Notes: generated from the letters alone by a model not told the origin. Positions 9,301-18,061 are shown, counted from the stretch's first letter. The stretch: DNA of 64,000 nucleotides from DASVEE01 sp036380735 (GCA_036380735.1 DASVEE010000035.1:136456-200455); one strand, 5' to 3'. Numbers and translations: made by a program.

Positions 9301-11016
9301 GTCGCGACGAACGAGGACCAGGCGAAGTCGTTCACGCTCACCGTCGCGAACCCGAGCGGCAACACGCTGACCTACACCATCGTCAGCACGCCGTCGCACG
9401 GCACGCTCTCCGGCACCAACGGCAACGTCACCTATACCCCGGCCCCGGATTACTCGGGCACGGACACGTTCACCTACCGCGTGACCGACGACTCGCGCCA
9501 GTCGTCCATCGCCACCGTCACCATCACCATCTATGAAGTGAACGACGCTCCGACGGCCACCGCCGACGCGTTCGTCACCGATGAGGACACGGCGCTGACG
9601 ATCAACGTCGCCGACCTCACCGCCAACGACAACGCCGGCGACGCGGGGCAGACGCTCACCGTCACGGCTGTCACCGGTGCCTCGCTGGAGAACGGCGTCG
9701 TCACCTTCACCCCCGCTCCGGATTTCCACGGCGCCGCTTCGTTCACCTACACGGTGTGCGACAACGGCACCGACTCGCAGTGCGCCACCGCTACCGTCGC
9801 TGTGACGGTGAACGCGGTCAACGACGGCCCGACCGTCACGATCACGGCCCCGGCCGTGGTCTCCGAAGGCTCGGCCGTCACGGCTTCGGCCAGCGGCGAT
9901 GACGTCGACGGCGACACGCTCTCCTACTCCTGGACGGTGACGAAGAACGGTGCGCCGTACGCGACGTCGCCGAGCTTCACGCCGGACGACAACGGCAGCT
10001 ACGTCGTGACCGTCACGGTCACGGACGGCACCGCCAGCGCCTCCGACTCCGCCACGGTCAACGTCAGCAACCTGGCGCCGGTCCTCAGCAGTCTCGCGGT
10101 CTCGGCTACGACCATCAACGAGAACGGCATCGTGACGGTGACTGGCTCGATCTCCGACGCGGGCAGCGCCGACACGCACAGCGTGACGGTCAACTGGGGC
10201 GACGGCACCACGTCGACGATCGCCGCGGCGGGCGCGTTCTCGCTCTCGCACCAGTACCTCGACGACGCGAACGCGACGATCTTCGTCGTGGTCTCCGACG
10301 ATGACGGCGGCACGGTGAACGGCGGCCTGTCGGTCGTCGTGAACAACGTCGCGCCGGTCATCACCTCCACCTCCGGCCCGACCGCCGCGATCAACCTCGG
10401 CGGCACGGCCACGGTCAACGTCAGCTACACCGACGCCGGCACGCTGGACACGCACTCCGCCACGTTCACCTGGGATGACGGCTCGACGTCGACGGGCACC
10501 TGCGCCGCCGGCACCTGCACCGCCTCCCGCACCTACGCCGCGGCCGGCACGTACGGCGTGGCCATCACCGTGACGGACGACGACGGCGGCTCCGCCTCGA
10601 CGACGTTCAACTACGTGGTCGTCGTCAACGTCGCCAGCGGTCACCTGACCGCCGGCGGCTTCATCGACACCGCGGCGGGCAAGGGCCACTTCACCCTGAA
10701 CGCGAAGTACAAGAACAACGGCAGCCTCGACGGCAAGGTCTCGTTCAAGCTGAAGGGCTCCGACTTCGACAGCACGGCGCTCGAGTACCTCGTCGTCTCC
10801 GGCACGAACGCGCAGGTCCGTGGAACCGGCAAGATCAACGGCGCCGGCAACTACACGTTCCTGGTGAGCGTCACCGACGGCAGCCCGGACAAGTTCCGCA
10901 TCCGCATCCGCGACGCGGCCGGCACCACGGTGTACGACAACGTCCCGGGCGCCTCCGATGACCTCGACGCGGCGAACCCGCAGACGATCAGCGGCGGCAG
11001 CATCCAGATCCACTAA
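6340..11016 (+). CDS. Giant secreted LTD/DNA-RNA non-specific endonuclease/PKD protein
   Basis: The 1558-residue protein has a Sec signal peptide (1-23, ending ASAA). Domains in order: lamin-tail domain (about 25-170), two Ig-like modules (230-425), a second lamin-tail domain (432-590), a Big_5-like module (610-720), a DNA/RNA non-specific endonuclease domain (735-960), tandem-95/cadherin-like modules (985-1175), PKD-like modules (1175-1435) and a C-terminal beta domain. The nuclease motif D815RGHM819 has the catalytic His818, followed by MTNMIPQ and the metal-site Asn in NNQGPW. This suggests an extracellular or surface nuclease for DNA scavenging or biofilm turnover, in the manner of LTD-containing ExeM-type nucleases. 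AGGAG lies 9 nt before the ATG. A strong terminator follows. Confidence 0.9.
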   Translation: MKVRPFPALLLLCLAFFASVASAASPNVVISQVYGGGGATTGSPAYLNDYVELFNTSNAAVSIGGWSLQYGSSTGNFASSSNNLYAIPAGTTIGAGKYLTVKLGSAGTLGGNFTSDLTTPNLTMSASAGKVALVNNASVLGCGATATPCALPDARIVDLVAYGNANNAETTAVNNGVGLNSGNGALRKSAGCQDTDNNNSDFTVATTSSGLIPRNNFTAANPCGNVNQAPVIAATPNPVATVAPGSAFNVSVSGSDDNNIFHWSVTPGTGVSNVIVSAGQSTATGTFTVSIAPAFSGTATFTVFLSDNINPAVSRTLNVQVTAGPVNAAPSITNPANPIATVAQNAAPFTVSLTGADDGGIYNWSAFAGTGISSVVVTNGQGTSAVTYTVTLNAGFNGTASFSAFLSDNFNPATSRTVNISVTAPPPPPPDHLVISQVYGGGGNSSATYKRDYVELFNPTNATIDVTGWSLQYASSSGSGWGSSMSPLHGPIGPGEYYLVALVGGSVGGDLPVTPNANGDINMAGASGKIALVSNGDPLSGNCPLNDPDVVDFLGYGGADCREGSATATGPSNNTQAMYRKGSGAIDTNQNGADFERLSALPRRTAIVLEAGPTVGSTFPTRNATTAPRDANITVIFSEPVEVTGAWFSISCVTTGTHNDATIAADANGKEFTIVPNVNFLAGEQCTGTILKDNVRDTDTDDEGPGADYMTANYTWSFSIATGTPPPFHSSIHTLMGNPSDAVADVNQPNNYLMEKGEFTLSYNRDRGTPNWVSWHLSDEWVGTLTRIDTFRADPAIPADWYRVLGTDYGDTGFDRGHMVPNADRDKETSIPINQATFLMTNMIPQAGGNNQGPWAAMENYLRTLTGGNDLFIIAGGSGIGGVGDFGYAETILQGKVTVPSHTWKVVLVVPKGTTPAAVPASARTIAVIMPNVEAIRNEVWTQYITSVDAVEALSGYDFFENVPDAVENAIEAGTNGTNPPGVQDQSVATNEDQAKSFTLTVANPSGNTLTYTIVSTPSHGTLSGTNGNVTYTPAPDYSGTDTFTYRVTDDSRQSSIATVTITIYEVNDAPTATADAFVTDEDTALTINVADLTANDNAGDAGQTLTVTAVTGASLENGVVTFTPAPDFHGAASFTYTVCDNGTDSQCATATVAVTVNAVNDGPTVTITAPAVVSEGSAVTASASGDDVDGDTLSYSWTVTKNGAPYATSPSFTPDDNGSYVVTVTVTDGTASASDSATVNVSNLAPVLSSLAVSATTINENGIVTVTGSISDAGSADTHSVTVNWGDGTTSTIAAAGAFSLSHQYLDDANATIFVVVSDDDGGTVNGGLSVVVNNVAPVITSTSGPTAAINLGGTATVNVSYTDAGTLDTHSATFTWDDGSTSTGTCAAGTCTASRTYAAAGTYGVAITVTDDDGGSASTTFNYVVVVNVASGHLTAGGFIDTAAGKGHFTLNAKYKNNGSLDGKVSFKLKGSDFDSTALEYLVVSGTNAQVRGTGKINGAGNYTFLVSVTDGSPDKFRIRIRDAAGTTVYDNVPGASDDLDAANPQTISGGSIQIH

Positions 11017-11031
11017 CCAGTCAGCGGTTTA

Positions 11032-11071
11032 CACGAAAGGCCGGCACGCAAGTGCCGGCCTTTCGTGCGTT
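11032..11071. terminator. Perfect 16-bp terminator hairpin
   Basis: 11032-11047 pairs perfectly with 11052-11067 around a GCAA tetraloop. CGTTTT follows on the plus strand. It is 15 nt after the nuclease stop. Confidence 0.85.
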
Positions 11072-11080
11072 TTGACGACA

Positions 11081-11294
11081 GGGCAACGATAGGACGAATA
11101 GGACAGATGGGACGAATAGGACAGATGGGACAAGGCATCTGCTGCCTTTCGTGGTGAACCCGGGCAGATCGCAGGCCGCAAAGGGCGACACCACTAGCCC
11201 CGGGCTTCGCCCGGGGTGTGTCCTATAGGTCCTATTTGTCCCATCCGTCCTATAGGTCCTATTCGTCCCATAGGTCCCATCGCGGTCCCTATCG
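11081..11294. repeat. Nonamer element, two inverted arms
   Basis: The left arm 11081-11132 begins CAACGATAGGAC and continues with GAATAGGAC and AGATGGGAC units. The right arm 11219-11294 carries the reverse-complement units. The ~85-nt spacer holds its own hairpin (CCCCGGGC/GCCCGGGG near 11198-11216). With the terminator it occupies the 306-nt convergent gap between the nuclease and desaturase genes; no gene is seen there. Confidence 0.9.
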
Positions 11295-11322
11295 GTCAGC
11301 CCTACCGCCGCACCCGCGCGGT

Positions 11323-12315
11323 TTAAACCGCTGAATCCGCGGCCACTGCGGCAGGTGCCGCGGCCGGATCGTTCCACTTGGTGTGCGGCTTCCGGTTCAG
11401 CACCAGATAGCCCCACAGCAGCGACCCGTACGACCGCGCCGTCATGCCGCGCTTCTCGTAGAAGGGGAGCAGTAACTTCTGCAGTTTCGGGAGGTTATAG
11501 AACGGCACGCCGGGGAAGTAGTGGTGCTCGAGGTGGTAGTTCGAGAACAGGTAGACCGCGTCCCAGAAGAACGAGCCGCGCACCAGCGTCGACCATTTGG
11601 CCGGGTCGGCCGGGTCGATGTCGTAGTGCTGCCCTAACCGGTTGAGGGCGAAGGCGATGGGGAAGATGAAGAAGACCGGGACGATGTACAGCTTGAAGGC
11701 GACGCTCCAGCCGCCGAGGAAGGCGATGAGGCCGAGGAGGGAGAGCTGGAATGCGACCGTCCCCAGCCGTTCGAACGCGATCGTGCGCCGCACCTCGGCC
11801 GGATACGAGGCCGTCTCCTTCGCCGCCGCCCGGAAGTAGATGGGGAAGAGGGCGGGGGTGAAGTACAGCGCCTTGAACCAGCGCTTGTTCCGTTTCGGGG
11901 AGAGGTAGTGCCGCTTCGGGTCGCCCTCATCGGAACCGAGCTCCGCATGATGGTCGAGGTGCCACTTGGTGAACTGCGAGGCCGAGATCCCGCTGGGGAT
12001 GGCGTACAGCAGCCCGAGCAGCCGGTACGAGCGGTCGTCCGCCTGCCGCAGCACGGCCCGGTGCACGACCTCGTGGAGGAGCACCGTGAAGTTGAAGACG
12101 GCGAACCCGGCCACGACGGCGAACGGCAGCCAGAGGTACCACGGCTGCCACTGGACGATGGCTACGCCGCTGCCGATGAGCGCCGTGAGGTTGCCGAGCG
12201 CCACCAGCGCGTGCAGCAGCGGCCGCTTGCGATGCAGCTCCCGCAGCGCCTCCGCCGGCACCTCGGCCGCCAGGTCGCGTTTCAACTGCACTGCATGCTC
12301 GGAGTAGTAGGCCAT
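11323..12315 (-). CDS. Membrane fatty acid desaturase
   Basis: The 330-residue integral membrane protein has the three His boxes of the di-iron desaturase superfamily: H81EVVH85, H119LDHH123 and HLEHH near residue 258. Hydrophobic segments lie at about 40-80 and 185-225. It would introduce a double bond into membrane acyl chains using O2 and electrons from a separate donor; substrate and regiospecificity are not evident. It is divergent from the DUF488 gene (45 nt between starts). The Ala/Pro-rich C-terminal tail after ~315 is probably disordered. Confidence 0.92.
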   Translation of the reverse strand: MAYYSEHAVQLKRDLAAEVPAEALRELHRKRPLLHALVALGNLTALIGSGVAIVQWQPWYLWLPFAVVAGFAVFNFTVLLHEVVHRAVLRQADDRSYRLLGLLYAIPSGISASQFTKWHLDHHAELGSDEGDPKRHYLSPKRNKRWFKALYFTPALFPIYFRAAAKETASYPAEVRRTIAFERLGTVAFQLSLLGLIAFLGGWSVAFKLYIVPVFFIFPIAFALNRLGQHYDIDPADPAKWSTLVRGSFFWDAVYLFSNYHLEHHYFPGVPFYNLPKLQKLLLPFYEKRGMTARSYGSLLWGYLVLNRKPHTKWNDPAAAPAAVAADSAV

Positions 12316-12360
12316 GCGCGGCTCGAAACAGAACGACTCGTATGATTATGTCCGCTGATC

Positions 12361-12906
12361 ATGTCCGCCGCGCGCCTCTACACCATCGGCCACTCCACCC
12401 GCACCCTCGAGGAGCTCGTCGCCCTGCTGCAGGAGCACGGCGTCCTCCGCCTGGCGGACGTCCGCCGCTTCCCCGGCTCCCGCCGCCACCCGCAGTTCTC
12501 GCGGGAAGCGCTGGAGCGCGAGCTCCCCGGCTACGGCATCGCCTACGAGCACTTCGATTCCCTCGGCGGCCGCCGCAAGCCGTCGGCCGAGTCGCGCAAC
12601 GCGGCGCTGCATAACGACCAGTTCCGCGGCTACGCCGACCACATGGCCGGCGACGAGTTCCGCGAAACCATGGACCGCCTCCTCGGCGACGACCGTCCCA
12701 CCGCGGTCATGTGCGCCGAGGCGGTTCCGTGGCGCTGCCACCGCAACCTGCTGGCGGATGACGCCACCCGCCGTGGGGTCGAAGTCGTCCACATCATGAG
12801 CCCGGGGAAGTCGTCGCTTCACAAGCTGCACAAAATCGCAAAGATCGAGGGCGATGCGGTGATCTACCCGCCGCCGCAGCAATCGCTCGATTTTGGAGGC
12901 GTATAA
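12361..12906 (+). CDS. DUF488 family protein
   Basis: The 181-residue protein opens with LYTIGHSTRTLEELVALL, the DUF488 signature, and has the conserved LADVRRFPGSRR and CAEAVPWRCHRNLLAD segments. The Cys and His in the latter suggest a catalytic or metal site. The biochemical role of the family is not established. The stop is 21 nt before the HD-GYP regulator and on the same strand, so co-transcription is possible. Confidence 0.85.
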   Translation: MSAARLYTIGHSTRTLEELVALLQEHGVLRLADVRRFPGSRRHPQFSREALERELPGYGIAYEHFDSLGGRRKPSAESRNAALHNDQFRGYADHMAGDEFRETMDRLLGDDRPTAVMCAEAVPWRCHRNLLADDATRRGVEVVHIMSPGKSSLHKLHKIAKIEGDAVIYPPPQQSLDFGGV

Positions 12907-12927
12907 TCGGCGCTTCAGCACATCAGC

Positions 12928-14937
12928 ATGTCCATCCCCGCGGTGCCATCTGCGACCGGCGAGCGCGATGTAGTCCTCGCTGTCGATGACAACGAGCAGA
13001 ACCTGCTCCTGCTCGAGGAGTATCTATGCGGCTGGGGCTACGACGTAGTGCTGGCGCGCGACGGACGCGAAGCGGTCGAGCTCTGGCCCCGTCACGACCC
13101 GTCGATCATCATCCTCGACGTGATGATGCCGAACATGGACGGCTATCAGGCGTGCTCGCTCATCAAAGCATCGCCCGGGGGCCGCACCATCCCCATCCTC
13201 ATGCTGACGGCGCTCACCGCGACGCAGGACAAGATCCGCGCGCTCGACTGCGGCGCCGACGACTTCCTCAACAAGCCCATCAATCGGGATGAACTGCGCA
13301 CGCGCATCCGCTCGCTGATCAAGATCCGCAATCTGCGCAAGGAGCTCGACTCGAGCGAGAACATCATCATGACGCTGACGACGGCGCTGGAGTCGAAGGA
13401 CTCGCACACGCACGGGCACGTGCACCGCGTCGCGTCGTACGCCTCGCACCTCTGCGACAAGCTGGGGATGTCGGCGGAGGAGAAGGAGACCGTCATCAAA
13501 GGCGCGATGCTCCACGACCTCGGGATGATCGGCGTCCCCGACAACCTGCTGCTCAAGCCCGATCTGAGCGACGACGAGCGCAGCGTCGTGGTCGAGCACA
13601 CCCGCATGGGCGCGTCGATCCTCGAGCCGATGACGACATTCCGCCAGTTCGTGCCGATCGTGCGCTGGCATCACGAGCGCGTCGACGGCAACGGCTATCC
13701 CGACCGGCTGCGCGGCGCACAGATCCCGCTGGAAGCGCAGATCGTCGGCATCGCCAACCGCTTCGACGAGATCCATCACGAGACGGCGCTGACGGAGCAC
13801 GATGCGCTGCAGATTCTCGGGGCCGAGGCGCAGGCGGGGGCGTTCGACGGCGAGCTGGTGAAGCTGTTCGCCGCATCGCTCGACGAGGAGAACCCGACGG
13901 CGGCGACGACGAAGCACATGCGACCGCGCCCGCTGCCGGAGCCGCGCGTGCTCTGCGTCGACGACAACCAGCTCAATCGCGATCTGGTCACGGCGACGCT
14001 GGCCGAGGCGGGGATGCACGTGCTGATTGCGCGCGATGGAGCGGAGGCGCTGTCGGTGCTCGCGCGCGATCCCGTCGACGTCGTGCTGCTCGACCTGGTC
14101 ATGCCGATGCAGGACGGCGCGTCGACGCTGCGCCTGCTGCGCGGCGATGCACGCTACGAGTTCCTCCCGATCATCGTGCTGACCTCGCACCGCAACGTGC
14201 AGACGCGCCAGGAAGCAATCCTCGGCGGCGCCGACGATTTCCTGAGCTATCCGCTCAACCGTCTGGAGCTGGTGACGCGCATCCGCTCGCTGCTGCGCAT
14301 CAAGGATTACCACGCCGATCTGGAGCAGACGCAGAACGTGATCTGCGCGCTGGCGCTGGCGCTCGAAGCGAAGGACCACTACACGCGGGGCCACTCGCAG
14401 CGCGTGGGCGATCTGGCGCGCCGCTTCGCGCTGCACGTGGGGCTCGCGGAAGACGTCGCGGAGATGATCCGCACGGCCGGGCTGCTGCACGACATCGGCA
14501 AGATTGCGGTTCCCGAGGCGCTGCTCAACAAGCAGGGACCGCTGTCGCGCGAGGAGTTCCTGCGCGTCGTCGATCACCCTGTGATCGGCGAAGAGATGGT
14601 GCGCCCGCTGACGACGCTGACCGCGGTGCTGCAGCTCATCCGCCACCACCACGAGCGCTACGACGGACGCGGCTACCCGGACGGTCTCAAAGGCGACGAC
14701 ATCCCGTACGAAGTGCGCCTCCTGTCGATCGTGGACGCGTACGACGCGCTGACCTCACACCGGTCCTATCGCCCGGCGCCGCTGACGCACGAAGCCGCGG
14801 TATCGACCCTGCGCCGCGAAGCCTCGGGCGGCAAGTGGGACCCAGTGATGGTGGAGCAGTTCGCCACGATGCTGGGGGAACAGTCGCCGGACTGGCCGGC
14901 GATCACGCGGCCGGCGCCGACGTTACGGTTGGCGTAG
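12928..14937 (+). CDS. Double REC-HD-GYP response regulator (c-di-GMP phosphodiesterase type)
   Basis: The 669-residue protein is a tandem duplication, REC1-HDGYP1-REC2-HDGYP2. REC1 is canonical (D64, K116 in NKP). HDGYP1 is degenerate: H196-D197 are kept but the usual HDxGK Lys is Met (HDLGMIGVP) and the GYP motif is DGNGYP. REC2 keeps phospho-acceptor D389 but the conserved Lys is Tyr441 (SYP for NKP), so it may not signal normally. HDGYP2 is canonical (H521-D522 in HDIGKIAVP, DGRGYP at 579-584). One active and one regulatory phosphodiesterase module is the likely arrangement. No adjacent kinase is visible. Confidence 0.92.
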   Translation: MSIPAVPSATGERDVVLAVDDNEQNLLLLEEYLCGWGYDVVLARDGREAVELWPRHDPSIIILDVMMPNMDGYQACSLIKASPGGRTIPILMLTALTATQDKIRALDCGADDFLNKPINRDELRTRIRSLIKIRNLRKELDSSENIIMTLTTALESKDSHTHGHVHRVASYASHLCDKLGMSAEEKETVIKGAMLHDLGMIGVPDNLLLKPDLSDDERSVVVEHTRMGASILEPMTTFRQFVPIVRWHHERVDGNGYPDRLRGAQIPLEAQIVGIANRFDEIHHETALTEHDALQILGAEAQAGAFDGELVKLFAASLDEENPTAATTKHMRPRPLPEPRVLCVDDNQLNRDLVTATLAEAGMHVLIARDGAEALSVLARDPVDVVLLDLVMPMQDGASTLRLLRGDARYEFLPIIVLTSHRNVQTRQEAILGGADDFLSYPLNRLELVTRIRSLLRIKDYHADLEQTQNVICALALALEAKDHYTRGHSQRVGDLARRFALHVGLAEDVAEMIRTAGLLHDIGKIAVPEALLNKQGPLSREEFLRVVDHPVIGEEMVRPLTTLTAVLQLIRHHHERYDGRGYPDGLKGDDIPYEVRLLSIVDAYDALTSHRSYRPAPLTHEAAVSTLRREASGGKWDPVMVEQFATMLGEQSPDWPAITRPAPTLRLA

Positions 14938-14943
14938 GGGCAC

Positions 14944-15039
14944 GGGGGACGTTTTCCGTTGTCCGTTGTCCGTGCTGCGCTACGCGACGCTCACCGCACG
15001 GCGCAGCACGGAAAACGGACAACGGAAAACGTCCCCCCC
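14944..15039. repeat. Heptamer (GTTGTCC) inverted-repeat hairpin
   Basis: 14944-14980 pairs with 15001-15039 over about 37 bp with two mismatches. Tandem GTTGTCC units are visible in the left arm, and CGTGCTGCGC caps the stem as in the 6.1-kb hairpin. It spans the entire convergent gap between stops at 14937 and 15042. Confidence 0.9.
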
Positions 15040-15041
15040 GT

Positions 15042-16100
15042 TCACTTCCCCAGCACGCGCCGCACGTCTTCCACCGGCAGCGCCTTCACCGTTTCATCCA
15101 CCGCCGTGGCCTTCAGCAGTGAATTCACAATCGCCTCTTCGGTGGCTTCAATGACGGCCAGAAACAGCGGGGACATGTCATCGTTCTTCACCAGCGACGC
15201 CGCGTGGCGCGCGGTGGAAAAGGCGATGGCGTAGTCGCCGCTGCCGTTGGTGGCGGCGGCGCCGGTGCGCGCGAGGCCCATCATCGCGCGTGCGCCCATG
15301 CGCTTCAGGTTGCGCGCGTCGACCGGGGCATCGGTGGCGATGACGATCATGATGGAGCCGTCGGCGTTCTCCAGCTCGTTCTTCAGGTAATACTGCCCGA
15401 GCTCCTGGCCGACGGGCGCGCCGGCGATCGTCAGCACGCCGCCGAAGTTGGACTGGACGAGCACACCGACCGTCCAGCCACCGAGCTTCTGCGGCAGCTT
15501 GCGCGACGACGTCCCGATCCCACCCTTCCATCCGAAGGCGACGGTGCCGCGTCCGGCGCCGACGCTCCCTTCCTCCACCGCGCCGCCGCGCGCGTTGCGC
15601 AGCGCGGCGAAGACGTGCTCGCGATTGACGTGACGGCCGCGGATGTCGTTCAGCCGCCCGTCGTTCGTCTCCCCGACGACGACGTTGATCGACTTCACTT
15701 CTTCGTTGCCCGGCAGCGCCAGCATGTGGTCGATGAGTGCATCGGCCACGCGCGGGACGTTCAGCGTCGACGTCAGCAGGATCGGCGACTCCAGCTCTCC
15801 CAGCTCGTCGATCTGCGTCGTTCCGATCAGCTTCCCGAAGCCGTTGACGACGAACACCGCCGCCGGCACCTTCTCCCGGAACAGATTCCCGCCGTGCGGC
15901 AGCACGGCCGTGACGCCGGTATTCACCCCCGCGGGCGCCATCACCGTGGTGTGCCCCACCCGTACCCCCGCCACATCGGTGATGGCGTTGAGCTGTCCCG
16001 TGGGAAGGATGCCGATGGTGACGCCGAGGTCGCGGAGGCGGGGACGTTCCGCCGCGGACAACGACACGGTGAACAGGACGATCAGCAGCAGGCGTTTCAT
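15042..16100 (-). CDS. P1/S58 family peptidase, DmpA/BapA-like aminopeptidase
   Basis: The 352-residue protein has a signal peptide (KRLLLIVLFTVSLSA), so it acts in the periplasm or outside. The fold is the autoprocessing N-terminal nucleophile-like DmpA family, seen in LGVTIGILPTGQLNAITDV, the conserved GWKGGIGTSSR, VLVQSNFGG, and ENADGSIMIVIATDAP. The Gly-Ser bond in the last segment is the probable self-cleavage site, with Ser the new N-terminal nucleophile. Family members hydrolyse N-terminal D-Ala, Gly or beta-amino residues. The frame is open to a GTG at 16118, but ATG 16100 starts the signal peptide. It is divergent from ribF. Confidence 0.9.
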   Translation of the reverse strand: MKRLLLIVLFTVSLSAAERPRLRDLGVTIGILPTGQLNAITDVAGVRVGHTTVMAPAGVNTGVTAVLPHGGNLFREKVPAAVFVVNGFGKLIGTTQIDELGELESPILLTSTLNVPRVADALIDHMLALPGNEEVKSINVVVGETNDGRLNDIRGRHVNREHVFAALRNARGGAVEEGSVGAGRGTVAFGWKGGIGTSSRKLPQKLGGWTVGVLVQSNFGGVLTIAGAPVGQELGQYYLKNELENADGSIMIVIATDAPVDARNLKRMGARAMMGLARTGAAATNGSGDYAIAFSTARHAASLVKNDDMSPLFLAVIEATEEAIVNSLLKATAVDETVKALPVEDVRRVLGK

Positions 16101-16128
16101 GGCGGCAATGTACCGCACGCGCCCCGCT

Positions 16129-16150
16129 GGGCCCTGAGCCCTGAGCCCTG
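16129..16150. repeat. Short CCCTGAG heptamer run
   Basis: GGGCCCTGAGCCCTGAGCCC is three tandem 7-nt units in the divergent gap between the DmpA-like gene and ribF. Only one arm is present. The same heptamer builds the hairpin at 60.3 kb. Confidence 0.75.
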
Positions 16151-16177
16151 CTGTAGTAAAGTTCGCCGTCCGTAGCG

Positions 16178-17158
16178 ATGCTCGTACTCCACGATCCCCT
16201 TCGACAAACTGACCTCCCGCGCGGCTGTGTGGCCACGATCGGGAACTTTGACGGCATGCACGTCGGCCATCAGCAGATCGTGCGTGGCGTCGTGGCTCGG
16301 GCGCGCGAGCTCGGGCGGCCGACGGCCGTCATCACGTTTCATCCACACCCGCTCTCCATCGTCGCTCCCGATCGGGTTCCGAAACAGATCCTCACGCTCG
16401 CGCAGAAAGAGGAAGTGCTGCGGGAAATGGGGGTCGACGCGCTGATGATCGTGCCGTTCACGCACGAGTTCTCGCGCTGGACGGCCGACCGCTTCATCGA
16501 GGAGTTCCTGGTCAACGCGCTGAAGGTCAGCGAAGTCCACATCGGACGCGACTTCTGCTTTGGCGCCGGACGCGAAGGGAACCTGGAGAAACTGACCGCG
16601 GCAGGGGAGCGCTTCGGCTTCGCCGTCCAGGGCGTCGACGACGTGAAGCTGCGCGGGATGCGCGTCTCGAGCTCCATCGTGCGCGACGCGATCTCCAAAG
16701 GGTCGATGCGCATCGTGACGATGGCTCTGGGGCGCACCTACTTCGTCGATGGACGCGTCGCCACCGGCCGCCGCCTCGGGCGCAAGATGGGCTTCCCGAC
16801 CGTCAACGTCGATCCGTCGAACGACCTCTTCCCCGGCTCCGGCGTCTACGTGACGACGTCGCGGTTCGAGAGCTTCTCCCGTTCGTTCGAGAGCGTGACG
16901 AACATCGGTGTCCGGCCGACGCTCTACGAAAACTACGCCACGACGATCGAGAGCCACATCCTCGACTTCGACTCGAACGTCTACGGCGACACGGTGCGTC
17001 TTTACTTCCATCGCCTCCTGCGGCGCGAGCAGCAGTTCCGCTCGGCACTCGAGCTGACGAACCAGATCCGCCAGGACATCCATCGCTCACGCCTTTACTT
17101 CCTGCGGCATCCGATTCGCTTCAACGACGTTGGCGTCGAGCCCGACGATTGGTCCTGA
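16178..17158 (+). CDS. ribF: Bifunctional riboflavin kinase/FAD synthetase
   Basis: The 326-residue protein converts riboflavin to FMN and then FAD. The N-terminal nucleotidyltransferase domain has the ATP-binding GNFDGMHVGHQ (22-32) and the conserved Ser/Arg segment VSSSIVRDAI. The C-terminal flavokinase domain has GFPTVNV and the NIGVRPT loop. Length is typical. The stop is 12 nt from the following membrane protein gene, so the two probably form an operon. No FMN riboswitch is seen upstream. Confidence 0.95.
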   Translation: MLVLHDPLRQTDLPRGCVATIGNFDGMHVGHQQIVRGVVARARELGRPTAVITFHPHPLSIVAPDRVPKQILTLAQKEEVLREMGVDALMIVPFTHEFSRWTADRFIEEFLVNALKVSEVHIGRDFCFGAGREGNLEKLTAAGERFGFAVQGVDDVKLRGMRVSSSIVRDAISKGSMRIVTMALGRTYFVDGRVATGRRLGRKMGFPTVNVDPSNDLFPGSGVYVTTSRFESFSRSFESVTNIGVRPTLYENYATTIESHILDFDSNVYGDTVRLYFHRLLRREQQFRSALELTNQIRQDIHRSRLYFLRHPIRFNDVGVEPDDWS

Positions 17159-17170
17159 CGCGCGCACTGC

Positions 17171-18061
17171 ATGTCCGATCCCGTACTTGCCCTCGTTCTC
17201 TTCTCGGCGTTCTTCCTCGCGCTGGCGCTGGCGCATTTCTTCAAGACGCTCGACAACGGCCTCTGGCGTGACGGGCGCACGCCGCTCGTCGCCGGCATCA
17301 TCGCCGGCCTGATTCTCCGTTTTGTGACCGAGGATGCGACGCTGCGGCTGATCCTGATCGGCGTGCTGCTCACGGCGGCGGCGCTGTACGTGCGCCTCAC
17401 CGGCCGCGAGTCGGAGCCGACCGACGGCCTCACCCTCGGCGCCCTCATGGGCGGCGCAGCGTCGATCCCGCTCGTCTTCACGGGCGGCGACGAAGCGCAA
17501 CTGGTCCGTTTTGCCGAGTGCGTGCTCGCCGGAGCGGTCGCCGGTTACGGCGTGACGTTCGCGCTCTCACGCGTGACCGACCGCCTGCAGCAGCTGGCGA
17601 TCGACGCGGCCACGGCCGTGGTGGCGACCGGCGCCGCCTACGCACCAACGTTCCTCATCCGCGCGGGCGTCCCGGAGCGTCGCGTGGTCATCGGCATCGC
17701 CGCGCTGATCCCGCTGCTGCTCGTGGCGATCGTGTTCAAGCAGTGGCCCGGCCTCCGCGCCGAGCTCCGCGACGAAGCGGCCCTCGGCGTCATCGACGAG
17801 AGCGACATCCGCTCCACGGCGCACCCGTTCCTCCGCCTCGGCCGCGCCGGCTGGCACGACGCCGAAGCCCACCGCGAGTTCGTCCGCGTCGCCAACCGCA
17901 TCGCCCTGCGCAAACGCCAGCAACGCCACCGCCCCGACGCCATCGCCCGCCTGTATCAGGTGGAGATCATCAAGCTGCGCATGCAACTGCAGGAGATGAG
18001 CGTCATCGATTTCCGCATGCGGGCCGCGGCGGCACGGCAGGATGGCGACCAGTCGTCGTAG
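17171..18061 (+). CDS. Unrecognised polytopic membrane protein
   Basis: The 296-residue protein has about six hydrophobic helices in residues 1-190 (for example at 5-23, 38-52, 57-74, 90-102, 110-130 and 170-190). A charged, helical cytoplasmic tail of about 100 residues follows, rich in Arg and Gln near the end. No family was recognised. It starts 12 nt after ribF and is probably co-transcribed. Transport or membrane scaffolding are possible, but nothing in the sequence decides. Confidence 0.7.
   Translation: MSDPVLALVLFSAFFLALALAHFFKTLDNGLWRDGRTPLVAGIIAGLILRFVTEDATLRLILIGVLLTAAALYVRLTGRESEPTDGLTLGALMGGAASIPLVFTGGDEAQLVRFAECVLAGAVAGYGVTFALSRVTDRLQQLAIDAATAVVATGAAYAPTFLIRAGVPERRVVIGIAALIPLLLVAIVFKQWPGLRAELRDEAALGVIDESDIRSTAHPFLRLGRAGWHDAEAHREFVRVANRIALRKRQQRHRPDAIARLYQVEIIKLRMQLQEMSVIDFRMRAAAARQDGDQSS

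Noticed and set aside
6466..11013. 1515-codon open frame antisense to the nuclease gene
   Set aside because: It is a mirror frame of a high-GC gene. Its translation is Arg/Asp/Val-rich low-complexity sequence, while the sense strand has a signal peptide, domains and a ribosome-binding site.
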